Of a stretch of DNA of 64,000 nucleotides, positions 1-9,767 are shown one piece after another. Every line of letters starts with the position of its first letter. Within the stretch, counting starts at the first letter, position 1. The notes below the pieces were generated by a model. The model was not told the DNA's origin. It did not search any database and saw only the letters and a list, made by a program, of their open reading frames with translations. The DNA is from Aedes albopictus (taxonomy: Eukaryota > Arthropoda > Insecta > Diptera > Culicidae). Made by a program: the position numbers and the translations under genes. Where the stretch lies: positions 254,780,733 to 254,844,732 of the forward strand of contig NC_085137.1 of NCBI RefSeq assembly GCF_035046485.1. Direction: 5' to 3'.

Positions 1-176
1 ATCAGACTGCCCACCTCGCCATGATGCTTGCTGTCACCGACGCTTGCTAGGGGAAAGACACCGAAGGGGAATGCCACTAATCTTTGTTCACACTCCACAA
101 TTTCTACAGTTTCTTTCGTGATATTTGGCATATTCTTTGATAACATAAAAAAATCAGAGTTGGGAGTATTGTACCT
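1..176. other. Unassigned left flank
   Basis: Short non-repetitive stretch left of the I-clade retrotransposon. No splice-bounded open frame is convincing. It is probably intronic sequence of the gene whose last exon lies at 6310-7325, because the retrotransposon separates two halves of one locus, but that link is inference. Confidence 0.3.
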
Positions 177-184
177 TTAAGTAT
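177..184. repeat. Target-site duplication, left copy (TTAAGTAT)
   Basis: The eight bases TTAAGTAT directly abut the poly(T) (reverse poly(A)) of the I-clade element. The same eight bases occur at 6268-6275 on its other side. Overlap of the last T with the poly(T) run leaves one base of ambiguity. Confidence 0.75.
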
Positions 185-436
185 TTTTTTTTTTTTTATT
201 CTTTATTAAAGTGATTTTCCTCCGTAGGAGGGTTCATCACTAGTCAGATTAACCATCTTATCCTATATCAGAGGGGTAAGTTAACCAAAATTACCCCTTC
301 CCGCTTTATCTTTTAGAGGTTACTACACAAGCAAAGACAACAAATTTGAACAAGACTAACAAAGCAACATTAATAACTATAGTGTGCGCCACGGTTTTCG
401 AGTTCCTCCTCGAATTGACTACTCGATCTTGAACGA

Positions 437-3400
437 TCAAATCTTATTGAAGAGTCCAGTAGTTTTGAGGAAATCAGATAAAGCTTTCACAGCAGCTGGA
501 TCGTCGCTAAGTGTATCCCGAATGCTTCCGGAGATGCCATGAAGTTGCCTGGAAGACTCATATTCTGGACAAGCGCAAAGTACATGCTCTGCCGTCGCGT
601 GTACATTACATATTGGACACTGTATCCGGAAAGGGCGGCCTCCCATATTGTATGACAGCCTAGAGTGACCTGTCCGCAATCGGGAAATGTTTTGCTGATC
701 CTTATGTGAGCGGGTATCCTTCCAGGCTTCGATCGATTCCTTCACTTTCCGCAAATGATGAATTTTCATGCTATTCCATTCGGTTTGCCATCGTCTTCGA
801 AACGTGTAAACGAGCCAACGTTTGAGGTCGAGAAAAGGAACGTCGACAGAATATCGGGGGGAGGAATGACCGGTACCAGCAAGAGAATCGGCTGAGACGT
901 TTCCAGGTATTCCACAATGGCCGGGAATCCAAGCGAAGCTTGTAGATCTCGGAGTATTTTTGATGATTGCTTGAATCCATGGGTGATCGGGGGTCTCAGA
1001 CTGCAAAGCAGAAATAACGCTGGCAGAGTCGGATAGAATCAACACGGGACGATCGGCAGGGGTTGTTGCGGCTATAAGAATCGCGGCTGCCTCGGCGGAA
1101 AAAATAGAACACTGGGGTGGCATACTGTAACTGAACGAAACATCTCCGGATACTCCGATTCCGACTCCCCGGTTGGAGAGAGATCCGTCTGTGAATCGAT
1201 GGACGTGGTTAGGATATTTGCTTCTAAGCAGCTCCAGGACAGATTTTCGTAATCGGTCAGAGTTATCGCCAGCTCGAAACTTGGAATGAATTTTGCGGTC
1301 AATATGAATGCTCTTCGAATGCCAGCACTTGTCTCCATGCCAGTGGATCTTGGCCACCGGGGGGAGATCCTCGCCGGCCACTATACGGAGGACTCTACAC
1401 GCCTCTTCGAGGAGGTAGATCCTATCATCACCGGTTGTCTTCGCGATGAATGCCGCTGCTTTTGTGCACAGGGCTATAGAAATACGATGCCTAAAAGGGA
1501 TGAGTCCAGCTTCAGCACAGGCAGCATCGGCTGGAGTAGATGGCAGGAGCCCGGAGATGGTGCGTATGTATCCATTGTAAATGGGACTGAGGGAGTTGAC
1601 TAACCGGTCGAGGGCGAGACATGTAAGTTCCAGTCCGTATAGAAGGCGGCTATCTATAATGGCTTGGGCGACTCTGAATCGGATTGCCCGATTATTGGTT
1701 CGGTGTGGTTTCGAAATAGTCCGGATTAGGTTTAGCCGAGTTCTGCAGTTGTTCTTGACCGTTTCAAAATGCTGTCGAAATGTAAGCTTTCTGTCTAGAA
1801 GGACGCCGAGGATTCTGACAGTGTTCTTGAGTGGGATCTGTTGATTGCTTATTCTGATCGGGGGGCCTTGGATCCGGTGGCCAGAGGAGCAAACGTGACA
1901 TCGGACACTTTTTGGTGCGGAGAGCTGGAATCCCATCGAGGATGCCCATTTTGCCACGGCGTTGACTGCAGCCTGTGCTTTAATTCTGGTTCGTACCAGA
2001 GTCCGACCGGGAATAACAAGTAGGACGTCATCAGCATAGACAAAGATGTAAATATTTGATGGTAGATTGTCGAAAACACTATTCATAGCCACGAGGAACA
2101 ATGTAACCGCTAAAATCGATCCCTGGGGGACACCTGTTTCCTCTTGAAAGCGCCTGGAGAGAGTATTCCCGATGGCCACTCGGAAAGTTCTCTCCGTTAG
2201 GAAATTTTGCACGAAGCGAATAATATGTCCATTGAGCCCTGTTTCAATGAGACGCTGCAATACCAGTGGGGTCCACGTCCTGTTGAACGCCTTAGCTATG
2301 TCCAGCGAGATGATCTCGGTGTGCATTCCTTCATCTTGGGCTTCCTTGAGGGTTTGGCCCAAAGTGGCGAAATAGGTATTAGTACCAAAACCAGCACGGA
2401 AAGCATGTTGCCGGTTGTCCAAATGCTGCCCAATTTCCAAATGCTGCCGGAGTCTTCTGTTGACCATTCTCTCAAAAACCTTGGCCATGCAACAGGTAAG
2501 AGAAATCGGCCGGAAATTGGCCGGTTCCCGCCCAGTTGAGTTAGGCTTGGGTATCGGTATAACGATGCTCTCTTTCCATTCGTGCGGGTAGTAGTCTTCA
2601 GTCCAGATTTTATTGAAAAGTTCGAGCAGTTTGGACTTACCGGAGGCGGGTAGATATTTCAGGAGGGGATAACCTATTCCATCGGGGCCCGCCGATCTAC
2701 CGTTGCTACAGCTTAGCGAATGAAGAAGCTCGCTAAACGAAAAGGCTTCATTAATTTGCAGATTTCTTACGTCCGTTGGAATAACGAGATTGCGAATGGA
2801 CATTCTTGAGGGTTGGATGCGGCGTTTAAAGTCGGGTTCGTATTTATCAATCGACGCTAGGCTTTCGAAGTAACTGCCGAGAACGTCGGCCACTTTGTCC
2901 GGGTCGGTAATTGTGGAGTTCTGGTGGTTAAGCGTGAGGGGTGTTGATCTACGCTTACCGCATAGTGCATTGACTTTACTCCAAAGTTCGGATGATGACT
3001 GTGAAGAGCTTATGCTTTCCAGGAATTTTTCCCAGCTGTCTTTTTTCGCATCTCGTATAACTTGCCGACATTCGTTGCGTAACTTTCGGTAGGAGATTAG
3101 CGCTTGTTCCTTGTCAGGGTGGTTTGCAGGAAGTCTTTTGGCCGCACGGAGCGCTTTTCTTCTAGCCTTTACTGCTATTTTAGTTTCTTCCGTCCACCAG
3201 TGTAGAGCTTTGCGCCCCGCTCTGCCACTGGTGCGAGGTATAGAATCTTCCGCGGCTTTGTATATAAGGTTGGAGAAGGAGGCAATGTCAGTGGGCTCTT
3301 GGGATTGAAGGGCTGTCCGGATGGCATCCTCGTAGGCCACCCAGTCTGCGTGTTCGTAGACCCAGCGGGGTCGCCGCGTAGAGGCGGGCATATCGGCAAA

Positions 3401-4231
3401 AGTCGATATCTGTATTGGATGATGATCACTTCCATGAGGGTCGGGGTTTACGCACCAATCATATTTGTAGGCTACGGATGTGCTAGCGACTGAGATGTCT
3501 ATTGCGGAGGAAGAGTGGCCTTTCTCGAAGGTTGTTGACCCATCGTTAAGGACGGTTAGATCATTTTCTTGGAAACAATTTAGCAGTGCGATTCCTTTGG
3601 GATCCGTTTTACGGTCGCCCCATGCAGGGTGGTGAGCGTTCATATCACCAATCCACATAACGGGTTCGGGCACATTTACAAGGATTTCCTGAACTTTGTT
3701 TTGAAGATCCGGGATTGATCCGCAGGGAAGGTAAGTGTTCACGATTGAGAGGTTGGTGTTTCCTTTCAAGCGAACTCCAACGACGGGAAGATCAGAAGTG
3801 ATGTCCAAAGGTTCAAAAGGGATCCCCTGAAGTATTCCAATGGCCACGGAGTGACGGAAGTTGCTTCCTCTTTTCAGTATCCATTGATACTGTCCTCGAA
3901 GAGATCGATTGAGTTGCTGAATCGTGACTTTGTTCACTTCCTGCAGTCCTAAGCACCAAGGCAGGTTGGACTGTACGAGGACCTCGAGATCACCGAGATT
4001 GTTCATGAAACCGTTTATGTTCCATTGGAGTAAGAAATTAATTGGTTTCGGTAATGTCGGAATCGGGAAAAGAGGACTGCTACTAACGTGAAGGCTTGGT
4101 GTCACATTGGCGGGTACCGAAGAGGAGGATGATCGTTGTTCAGGATGGGTCTGGTCATTTATGTTGAAATACTCGCGACGCCTAGAGGGCGCCGGTGCAG
4201 GGTTCTTGGCTGTTTTAGTTGACTGTGACAT
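437..4231 (-). CDS. ORF2: endonuclease / reverse transcriptase / RNase H
   Basis: Polyprotein that nicks the target, primes on it and copies the LINE RNA into DNA. The open frame reaches up to 4309; I start it at the second Met (4231, MSQSTKT), which overlaps the upstream middle ORF by only 17 bases. Measured from the upstream Met, the apurinic-type endonuclease covers about residues 90-310 (LLQWNINGF near its start, GSDHHP near its end). The RT covers about 520-820, with FVYADDVLL as the catalytic YADD box. RNase H covers about 1040-1160 (FTDGSLS, SAEAA, LSDSAS, PGHCGIPGN). A Cys/His cluster (CPICNVHATAEHVLCACPEY) closes the protein. About 1264 residues is normal for I-clade ORF2. All catalytic motifs are intact, so the enzyme may be functional, although this copy lacks the start of ORF1. 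Confidence 0.9.
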   Translation of the reverse strand: MSQSTKTAKNPAPAPSRRREYFNINDQTHPEQRSSSSSVPANVTPSLHVSSSPLFPIPTLPKPINFLLQWNINGFMNNLGDLEVLVQSNLPWCLGLQEVNKVTIQQLNRSLRGQYQWILKRGSNFRHSVAIGILQGIPFEPLDITSDLPVVGVRLKGNTNLSIVNTYLPCGSIPDLQNKVQEILVNVPEPVMWIGDMNAHHPAWGDRKTDPKGIALLNCFQENDLTVLNDGSTTFEKGHSSSAIDISVASTSVAYKYDWCVNPDPHGSDHHPIQISTFADMPASTRRPRWVYEHADWVAYEDAIRTALQSQEPTDIASFSNLIYKAAEDSIPRTSGRAGRKALHWWTEETKIAVKARRKALRAAKRLPANHPDKEQALISYRKLRNECRQVIRDAKKDSWEKFLESISSSQSSSELWSKVNALCGKRRSTPLTLNHQNSTITDPDKVADVLGSYFESLASIDKYEPDFKRRIQPSRMSIRNLVIPTDVRNLQINEAFSFSELLHSLSCSNGRSAGPDGIGYPLLKYLPASGKSKLLELFNKIWTEDYYPHEWKESIVIPIPKPNSTGREPANFRPISLTCCMAKVFERMVNRRLRQHLEIGQHLDNRQHAFRAGFGTNTYFATLGQTLKEAQDEGMHTEIISLDIAKAFNRTWTPLVLQRLIETGLNGHIIRFVQNFLTERTFRVAIGNTLSRRFQEETGVPQGSILAVTLFLVAMNSVFDNLPSNIYIFVYADDVLLVIPGRTLVRTRIKAQAAVNAVAKWASSMGFQLSAPKSVRCHVCSSGHRIQGPPIRISNQQIPLKNTVRILGVLLDRKLTFRQHFETVKNNCRTRLNLIRTISKPHRTNNRAIRFRVAQAIIDSRLLYGLELTCLALDRLVNSLSPIYNGYIRTISGLLPSTPADAACAEAGLIPFRHRISIALCTKAAAFIAKTTGDDRIYLLEEACRVLRIVAGEDLPPVAKIHWHGDKCWHSKSIHIDRKIHSKFRAGDNSDRLRKSVLELLRSKYPNHVHRFTDGSLSNRGVGIGVSGDVSFSYSMPPQCSIFSAEAAAILIAATTPADRPVLILSDSASVISALQSETPDHPWIQAIIKNTPRSTSFAWIPGHCGIPGNVSADSLAGTGHSSPRYSVDVPFLDLKRWLVYTFRRRWQTEWNSMKIHHLRKVKESIEAWKDTRSHKDQQNISRLRTGHSRLSYNMGGRPFRIQCPICNVHATAEHVLCACPEYESSRQLHGISGSIRDTLSDDPAAVKALSDFLKTTGLFNKI

Positions 4232-5279
4232 TATGAAGCCTCGTGTAGTTAACAACGGCCGAATGAGGCAGAGCCAGACCAAAAGCAGATAACAGCGTGC
4301 CACCCACAAAAGGCGATGATGCCCCGATGGAACGAAGAACAGGGAAAGCTCGGGAGTTGGTCGTTAGGCTGAAAGGCTGGATGGTGGATGATCGAAGTAG
4401 CGGGTGGGACTTACCACCCAGGAATGCTCTCCCGGGGTGCTCCGGGGGCATCGAAGGCGGATGCACAAAGGCTTCTGTGGATTGCGGTGATACGGTAGGC
4501 TTCGTGTAGCTGACGATGATCAAAAGAGGCTGCGTCAGACTGGGGGCAGACGACGGCGTGACATCCACCGTAAGTAAGGATGTCCTGGCGGCAAGAAAAG
4601 CGAGAGATTCGCCCGGGTTTATTATCCTGAGGTGTCCGGGGGGCACGGAGGTCAAGCGAAGTACGGCTGTACTGGAAGCGGGCAGCGATTCGAATATTTC
4701 GACGGTTAGGTGAACGAAAGTCGACACTTGTTGGTTTGGCTTGGTTGCTGCAGTATACTCCTCGGATGACATTGTTTGTGGCTGGATATTTGTGAGTCCC
4801 ACGAAGTCCCGCGGGGGATAGGGATAGACCCCTTTTTGCGTCCCGGTTCCATTCTGCATACTCTTCATCGGTCCCTCGTCGTCCTGAGGGGAATAGGCGT
4901 GGTTACCCTTGTCCGTCCCTCCTTCAGCTTTCCCCTGGGGCTGGAGGTAGTCCGGCAGTTCCGGTGTGGAAAAGACGTCCGCACTGACGGGGCCCCAGCA
5001 ACCAGGGGCTATCGCTGGAATACGATTTTCGTCCGTTGAACGCTGGGGTCGATTCGGCTGTTCCGGTGGGATCCAGGCTTCCGGTCTGCCGGCGCCCCAA
5101 CTGCTCAAGGCACAGTTCTTCGACGGTATTGTTTCTTCATCTGTTTCTTCACACAGGTGCCGGAGACGATCCAGAGGTTCCGGTTGGGGTATGGTTTCCG
5201 GTCCAATGGTGCTCCGGCTACTAGTAGAGAAAAGCAGACTATTGTGGGAGAGTGGATTGATCGATGGGTATACAGCCAT
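4215..5279 (-). CDS. Middle ORF of the I-clade element, 354 aa, unknown function
   Basis: An uninterrupted 354-codon frame between ORF1 and ORF2. It starts 40 bases after the ORF1 stop and overlaps the likely ORF2 start by 17 bases; the three frames are all different. This tight packing favours a real product over a chance frame. The protein is rich in Pro, Ser and Thr, has a Glu-rich N-terminal third, a moderately hydrophobic middle, and no zinc knuckle, RNA-recognition or catalytic motif that I can name. I-clade LINEs normally have two ORFs, so this is either a third lineage-specific gene or a frame kept open by composition. A competing plus-strand frame at 4966-5376 is shorter. Function not known. 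Confidence 0.5.
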   Translation of the reverse strand: MAVYPSINPLSHNSLLFSTSSRSTIGPETIPQPEPLDRLRHLCEETDEETIPSKNCALSSWGAGRPEAWIPPEQPNRPQRSTDENRIPAIAPGCWGPVSADVFSTPELPDYLQPQGKAEGGTDKGNHAYSPQDDEGPMKSMQNGTGTQKGVYPYPPRDFVGLTNIQPQTMSSEEYTAATKPNQQVSTFVHLTVEIFESLPASSTAVLRLTSVPPGHLRIINPGESLAFLAARTSLLTVDVTPSSAPSLTQPLLIIVSYTKPTVSPQSTEAFVHPPSMPPEHPGRAFLGGKSHPLLRSSTIQPFSLTTNSRAFPVLRSIGASSPFVGGTLLSAFGLALPHSAVVNYTRLHNVTVN

Positions 5280-5319
5280 GATGGTGCTTAACGGTGGTTG
5301 CTGTTTGACTGGGAAGTTC

Positions 5320-6267
5320 TTAGAAGTGCTTTTTGAGACTGCTCCGGGTAGAAGGCAGTTGACGCTGGAGTTTTAATGCATTGTTATTCGGTTGTGTTGT
5401 TTCGGGAGAGTTTACTTTGTTGAAGGGTCGCTTGGGGGTGCCCGACTGATTACCATGTGGGTTTTCCTTGATTCGTGTACTATTGCCGGTAACAGAGGGC
5501 CTTGGTGTTCCAATTGGTAGTTGCGGGTTTGGGCTATCTGGTGAACTGGACGTTTCACTGCTAGTGTCCAACAGGTCGGTGATTTGATCTACATTCGTTA
5601 GGGTTCTTGAGAGTGGGTCTTCAACATCAGTAGTGGCTTCATTTTCTTCAACAAGTGTAGTGAAACTGCTGTTGCTTGAAACGTTGACTTCAATTACCTC
5701 TTGCTGCTGAATGTTGACGTTTTCTTGAGTGGGGGCAGTAACGGAGGCAGGCGTGTTTACTTTGGTGGTGATATTGGCTGGGGCTGGATGGAAAACGGTC
5801 TTCTTAAGTTCCTGAACTTCTTTTTGAGTTTGTATGTGAGTCCTGAGCATTGTCTGAACGGCATTATGGAACATTTGTGCCTGTTGTTCAAGAATAGCCT
5901 TAATGGCAGATGGAACTTCGTTGGCGGGGGCATGATTGACACCAATGTCAATTACTGAGGTCCTACGTTCGTTAAGTGTGGCCTCAAGCTGTTCTATACG
6001 TTGGTCACGAAGCTTGATTATCTCGATCAGCTCATCGATTTTTCGGTTCATTTTTTCTATTTCGTTTTGATTTCCAGTTGCTACAGCACCGGCGTAGGTT
6101 CCAGGTCCACTATTTTGCTCAACGATCCTTCTAGCTGCTGGATACGAAATATTTCTGTCCACCTTGACGTGCTGAATTTTGTTCTCTTTTTGCCACAGAG
6201 GGCATTTTCGATCGGAAATAGCATGACTGTCTGACTGGCAGTTGTGACAGAACTTTCCTTCAGTGCA
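5320..6267 (-). CDS. ORF1 (Gag-like RNA-binding protein), 5' truncated
   Basis: The 3' 315 codons of the LINE nucleic-acid-binding ORF1; the frame is open right up to the 5' break of the element, so the true start is missing. A zinc knuckle lies at its beginning (CHNC, then His and Cys; C-x2-C-x4-H-x6-C, at about 6249-6190). It is followed by the short Tyr/Ala motif typical of LINE ORF1 tails (GPGTYAGAVA), a coiled-coil-like stretch (about 6060-5940, KIDELIEIIKLRDQRIEQLE), and a Gln/Thr/Pro-rich C-terminus ending in LKKHF. ORF1 packages the LINE RNA into a particle with ORF2. The missing N-terminal half and further zinc knuckles make this copy non-autonomous. Confidence 0.75.
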   Translation of the reverse strand, partial: CTEGKFCHNCQSDSHAISDRKCPLWQKENKIQHVKVDRNISYPAARRIVEQNSGPGTYAGAVATGNQNEIEKMNRKIDELIEIIKLRDQRIEQLEATLNERRTSVIDIGVNHAPANEVPSAIKAILEQQAQMFHNAVQTMLRTHIQTQKEVQELKKTVFHPAPANITTKVNTPASVTAPTQENVNIQQQEVIEVNVSSNSSFTTLVEENEATTDVEDPLSRTLTNVDQITDLLDTSSETSSSPDSPNPQLPIGTPRPSVTGNSTRIKENPHGNQSGTPKRPFNKVNSPETTQPNNNALKLQRQLPSTRSSLKKHF

Positions 6268-6275
6268 TTAAGTAT
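6268..6275. repeat. Target-site duplication, right copy (TTAAGTAT)
   Basis: Partner of the TTAAGTAT at 177-184. It marks the 5' (truncated) end of the minus-strand LINE. Confidence 0.75.
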
Positions 6276-6309
6276 GTAATTCATAATTAGCTTATCTTTT
6301 CATCAACAG
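6276..6309 (+). promoter_or_regulatory. Splice acceptor with minimal upstream intron tail
   Basis: Only 34 bp separate the LINE duplication from the acceptor. They hold an A/T-rich branch-like stretch and a pyrimidine tract ending CATCAACAG. The frame is open through the AG (Gly-Glu-Asp-Leu-Thr-Glu-Glu-Asp precede the first Met), which supports an internal splice site rather than a start here. Confidence 0.6.
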
Positions 6310-7325
6310 GAGGGGAAGATCTGACCGAAGAGGACATGACCGCTGCCGAGAGTGTGGATCCCTCTGGACGAACGCATTTTCCGTCGACGCCGACTAAACA
6401 GACAAAGCATGCATCGGAAACGCGAAACTCATTAGACTCAAGGCAACAGAAAGCAGACACCAATAGTACAAGAGATGATGGTTCCGGTCCGGCCACGGTC
6501 AGGCCTTCCGGCACTACACGTAAGCATACTCAAACATCAGAAGCACCAAACACCCTGCCGGCATCGTCCAAAGAGATTGTTAACAGTCACAAACATAACC
6601 CTAACTATAAGGATTCCAAGGTGGATGGTTCCGTAGCGAGTGAAGATCAACAGCGCCATCGACGAAGACGCCATCACGGTAAACACGGTCATCACGATAA
6701 GGTTGATAAACAAAAGGCTCATTTGCAAGAATCGCTGAGTGGGGTAGATATGGCGATGGATAACATTGGCACTAGGGCGCGGCGTGACATTGTTTACGAT
6801 CGTAAAATTAACCATGGCGGCAACGCCATGAATTTCTCTAACAATAACTCTGACTCGGAGTCTAGCTTTGAGAACAGTTTACTCACATGTTACGATGGTG
6901 ATATTCTTGTGGCGCAAAGTTTCCCGCCAAGTCACTTATGTAAGGACGTGCAATATCTGGAGAATGGTATCCATATGGTAACGAAGCACGAGGTCGCGTC
7001 CGATGGATATTACTACTACATTTTCTACAGTGACAACGATTACGTGCAAAACGATATCCATGCTGTGTTTGACATATACAAACCGACCTTTCAGTATTCC
7101 AACATTTCGGAGTCGAAGGGTTGCGTAAACAGTACAAATTGTTCATTTCCCATCAGTTTTTGGTCGGACGAACGGGTGATAGTGGAGGTGCCCACGAGAG
7201 ACGGTATAGAACACGAAGAGGATGACATAACCTTCCTGATATCGACGTGCCAGCCGCGTATGGCTGTCTACATCGTGTTCCCCATAACCGTTCTATTTCT
7301 TGTGTTGACGTGCGCTTTTCTGTAA
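6310..7325 (+). CDS. Terminal exon of an unrecognised membrane/secreted protein
   Basis: Last coding exon of a plus-strand gene whose earlier exons lie left of the window or beyond the LINE. The frame enters open at the acceptor (6310) and stops at 7325. The encoded 338 residues begin with a polar, Thr/Ser-rich segment. Then come a Arg/His/Lys cluster (RRRRHHGKHGHH) and a possible proprotein-convertase site (RARRD). The next domain has several N-glycosylation sequons (NFS, NIS, NST, NCS) and conserved-looking Cys residues. A hydrophobic C-terminus (MAVYIVFPITVLFLVLTCAFL, the last 21 residues) acts as a tail membrane span or GPI signal. This layout implies an extracellular or lumenal domain held by its C-terminus. 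I do not recognise the family. A poly(A) signal follows at 7390. Confidence 0.65.
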
Positions 7326-7389
7326 GATTTATTTTTTTATTGTATTCATATTGAGTTACGTTTTAAATGTTTTTCTAGTTATGCAGAGC

Positions 7390-7395
7390 AATAAA
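7390..7395 (+). terminator. Polyadenylation signal AATAAA
   Basis: Canonical AATAAA 65 bases after the stop at 7325, on the same strand. It is the natural 3' end of the gene ending at 7325. Confidence 0.6.
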
Positions 7396-7419
7396 CCGTT
7401 TTCCACTTTAAAGAACTTA

Positions 7420-7890
7420 TTCACATGGACAACCACCAGCTCTGCTTGAGTTTACAGTGGCACAGCAATCATTAATATGCAAATTAATTTCGTCTATAGA
7501 CATCTTTGCATGGTACATTTGGTGCGGAGCTGAATGTCTATTGACCGCAAAGATCCGAGATGGATGAATTCCTTCAACACCTGAAAAAGTCATATCTTTA
7601 TCTTTCGTAATTCGGCTACCAAGGTTTGTCGAGTCTCACATTAGTTTCGTCTACAAACCATCCAGCATACAGTTGATCGTTAACGCATTCATCACCAATC
7701 CAGTACAGTTGAGCCCGTAGTTGTTGTTTTACAGCTGCAGTCCATGACCATCACCCATCAGTCACAACAACGCCTTCCGACGCAGTGATCTCCAGTGTAT
7801 CCCATTCGACAGGTCAGATATGTCCCTTCTTTTCAAGCTTAGTCCTCAGCTTGTCCAGAATACATGATTTACCTGGAGCAGGACATTTCT
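7420..7890 (-). pseudogene. Possible decayed coding segment, unidentified
   Basis: Read on the minus strand, about 7590-7870 gives protein-like stretches (for example LEITASEGVVVTDG and YWIGDECVNDQLYAGW) broken by stops and frame changes. It resembles a degraded exon or transposon ORF but I cannot name a family. The rest of this interval shows nothing. Confidence 0.2.
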
Positions 7891-7892
7891 CA

Positions 7893-7984
7893 GTCATTTG
7901 GCATAAGGTCACTTGGCATAAAGACATTTGGCATAACGGTCATTTGGCATAACGGTCATTTGGCATCATGAGCATTTGGCATAA
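7893..7984. repeat. Short tandem array of CATTTGGCATAA units
   Basis: Six imperfect copies of a 14-17-bp unit containing (C/A)(A/C)TTTGGCATAA. It resembles the subterminal tandem repeats seen in the MULE-like element at 25942-27612, so it may be one surviving end of such a transposon; no partner end was found. Confidence 0.6.
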
Positions 7985-7992
7985 TCGAAATA

Positions 7993-8250
7993 CAGTAGAC
8001 GTTTGATAACTGCAACATGTTTATGTTTCACTTAGCGAACGTAAATCCGATAACTGCAACGCCTGACTGTGTCAACAAACCATCAACTGACGTAAAATGA
8101 ACGTGAACTTCATCCGATTGTTCATTTGGGCTAACATGGCGCACCATTCTGACATTTTCCGGTGCGATAACTGCAAATTTGTTGCACTTACCGGACTTGC
8201 AGTTATAAGGCATTGCAGTTAAACCGTTTGCACCGACCAAACGTCTACTG
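7993..8250. mobile_element. TA-target MITE with CAGTAGACGTTTG inverted repeats
   Basis: A 258-bp element starting CAGTAGACGTTTG and ending with its exact reverse complement, flanked by TA on both sides (7991-7992, 8251-8252). The CAGT terminus and TA target fit Tc1/mariner-pogo MITEs. No transposase is encoded. Confidence 0.8.
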
Positions 8251-8252
8251 TA

Positions 8253-9619
8253 CACCCGCATTCTGCCGAGTTATGCACCTATTCTGTTCCATGGTCTCTG
8301 TTCCGTTAACCTGACGGTTCTCTCAGCATCGTCGTTAATGGCTGGTTTGGCGGTGCTCAAGGAAACCCAAACTGAGTTCGCCTTCGTCCAGCCACTCTGC
8401 GTTGAGATTTGGTTAGTGATGGCTGTAGAGATGGTGGAGAGGTTTAAGCATAATTTTCCCGTCATATGCATTCACAGTACTCCGGTGGTCTCGGAGTGTA
8501 ACGAAATAAGAGGAGGCATTCAATCGACGGTAAGAAATCATCCATCGGGCTGGACATTTGGGTCTCCTGATGATTTCTGTGCCCATTCTACGAGTGGGGT
8601 GACACAGCTCGACATTTGTCATATACCGCTGTAATAACAGATAAAGCAGAAAATGCGTTGTTCCACTAAGTTTTCGTTTTTTTATCATCAATGCTCAATC
8701 TGAATCAATTTATTGTTATGCAACTGAATTTTGCTATTAGTTTGAACATTTTTTTTGGTTAATTTAAAAATGAAATGCATAAGGCATATGCCATATGTTT
8801 TTCATCATTTAAATTTTATGTTTTATGGCACGTTTGTCGTAAACAAATTTTGAAAATATGCATTTTTATATTCAGTTCATTGTTGCTTTTCAATTTCCAT
8901 ACAATTTTAAAATCTCCGAACTCAGAAGACAATAGTATTTAAATCTTCTCCTAAGTTACTTCTGCAAAGTTTGAGTGTAAGGTTTGTATCATATAGAATA
9001 AGTTATCCCCTCTAGTTCAATTGTTGTCTGAACATAACTCTTTCGAACATATCGTTATCGTTTTATGACATCGGAGTCGTACTGTAGTATATAAGTAATA
9101 TTTATAGAAGAATGTAAGCACTCAGGTGAAATCGATAATAATTCGGCAATGCTAGTCCTTATAATGCAGGTAATAAGTCAGTTGATCCTTAACAAAAAAA
9201 AATACGTCAAATACTAATACGATATTGTAACATTGAGAGGCTATTACGAAAAGGCATTACATATAAAGAAAAGCAGAAAGAAAATAATAACATTAACAAT
9301 AAAGAACTTGAAGCAACAAGAGTTACCGATCAGAAAAATAACGCAAATGACTGTATTGAAAACAACAAAAGAAAAGAATGTGATAAAATAACTGTAACCG
9401 ACTCAACTTAAAAACAAAGAAATAGTAGTTCATATATGTTGATCATATGACAGAACTGTATTGAATAAATATTGAAAACATTGAATACATCAACATTCTG
9501 TATATTATTGATTTGAAAGAAAAGTCATGTTTACACATCAAAACCAGTTGATCCTCCGATGTTTAAATACGTTCATTCTGATTTTACTCTCGCTACCGCT
9601 TATGTTGCCATAACCCGAA
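8253..9619. other. Non-coding AT-rich interval
   Basis: Positions 8270-8660 are more GC-rich and hold short overlapping frames on both strands with no recognisable domain. From about 8700 the sequence is AT-rich with no gene, TIR element or RNA gene that I can support. Confidence 0.4.
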
Positions 9620-9767
9620 TTGGCATCCCCTCGTTTATTTTTTGAACCGCAAGGCAATGGAACAATAGTTTATTAATTCAAAAAATAGTATATTTTTGAA
9701 ACTATTTTTTAGGCTTACAGCCCTAGTAAAATACTTCGAGATAGTAAAATAAACAAGGGGATGCCAA
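9620..9767. mobile_element. 148-bp MITE with TTGGCATCCCCT inverted repeats
   Basis: The left end TTGGCATCCCCTCGTTTAT reappears inverted at the right end with one or two changes. Internally AT-rich and non-coding. I could not assign a clear target-site duplication. Confidence 0.65.

Larger units (their letters stand above)
185..6267 (-). mobile_element. I-clade non-LTR retrotransposon, 5'-truncated
   Basis: A LINE read on the minus strand, bounded by the 8-bp duplication TTAAGTAT. Its 3' end is the poly(T)/AT-rich run at about 185-200 on the plus strand. The order of parts is a 5'-truncated ORF1 (6267-5320), a middle ORF (5279-4215), ORF2 with endonuclease, reverse transcriptase and RNase H (4231-437), and a ~240-bp 3'UTR. 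The RNase H domain behind the RT and the C-terminal Cys/His motif point to the I clade (I factor, MosquI and Loner relatives) rather than Jockey or CR1. ORF2 has no internal stop, so the copy is young. The element sits antisense to the gene whose exon starts at 6310. Confidence 0.85.

Noticed and set aside
6537..7146. Minus-strand frames opposite the 6310-7325 exon
   Set aside because: Shadows of the plus-strand coding exon.
7893..7984. Satellite or CRISPR-like array
   Set aside because: Only six short imperfect units; better explained as a transposon end.
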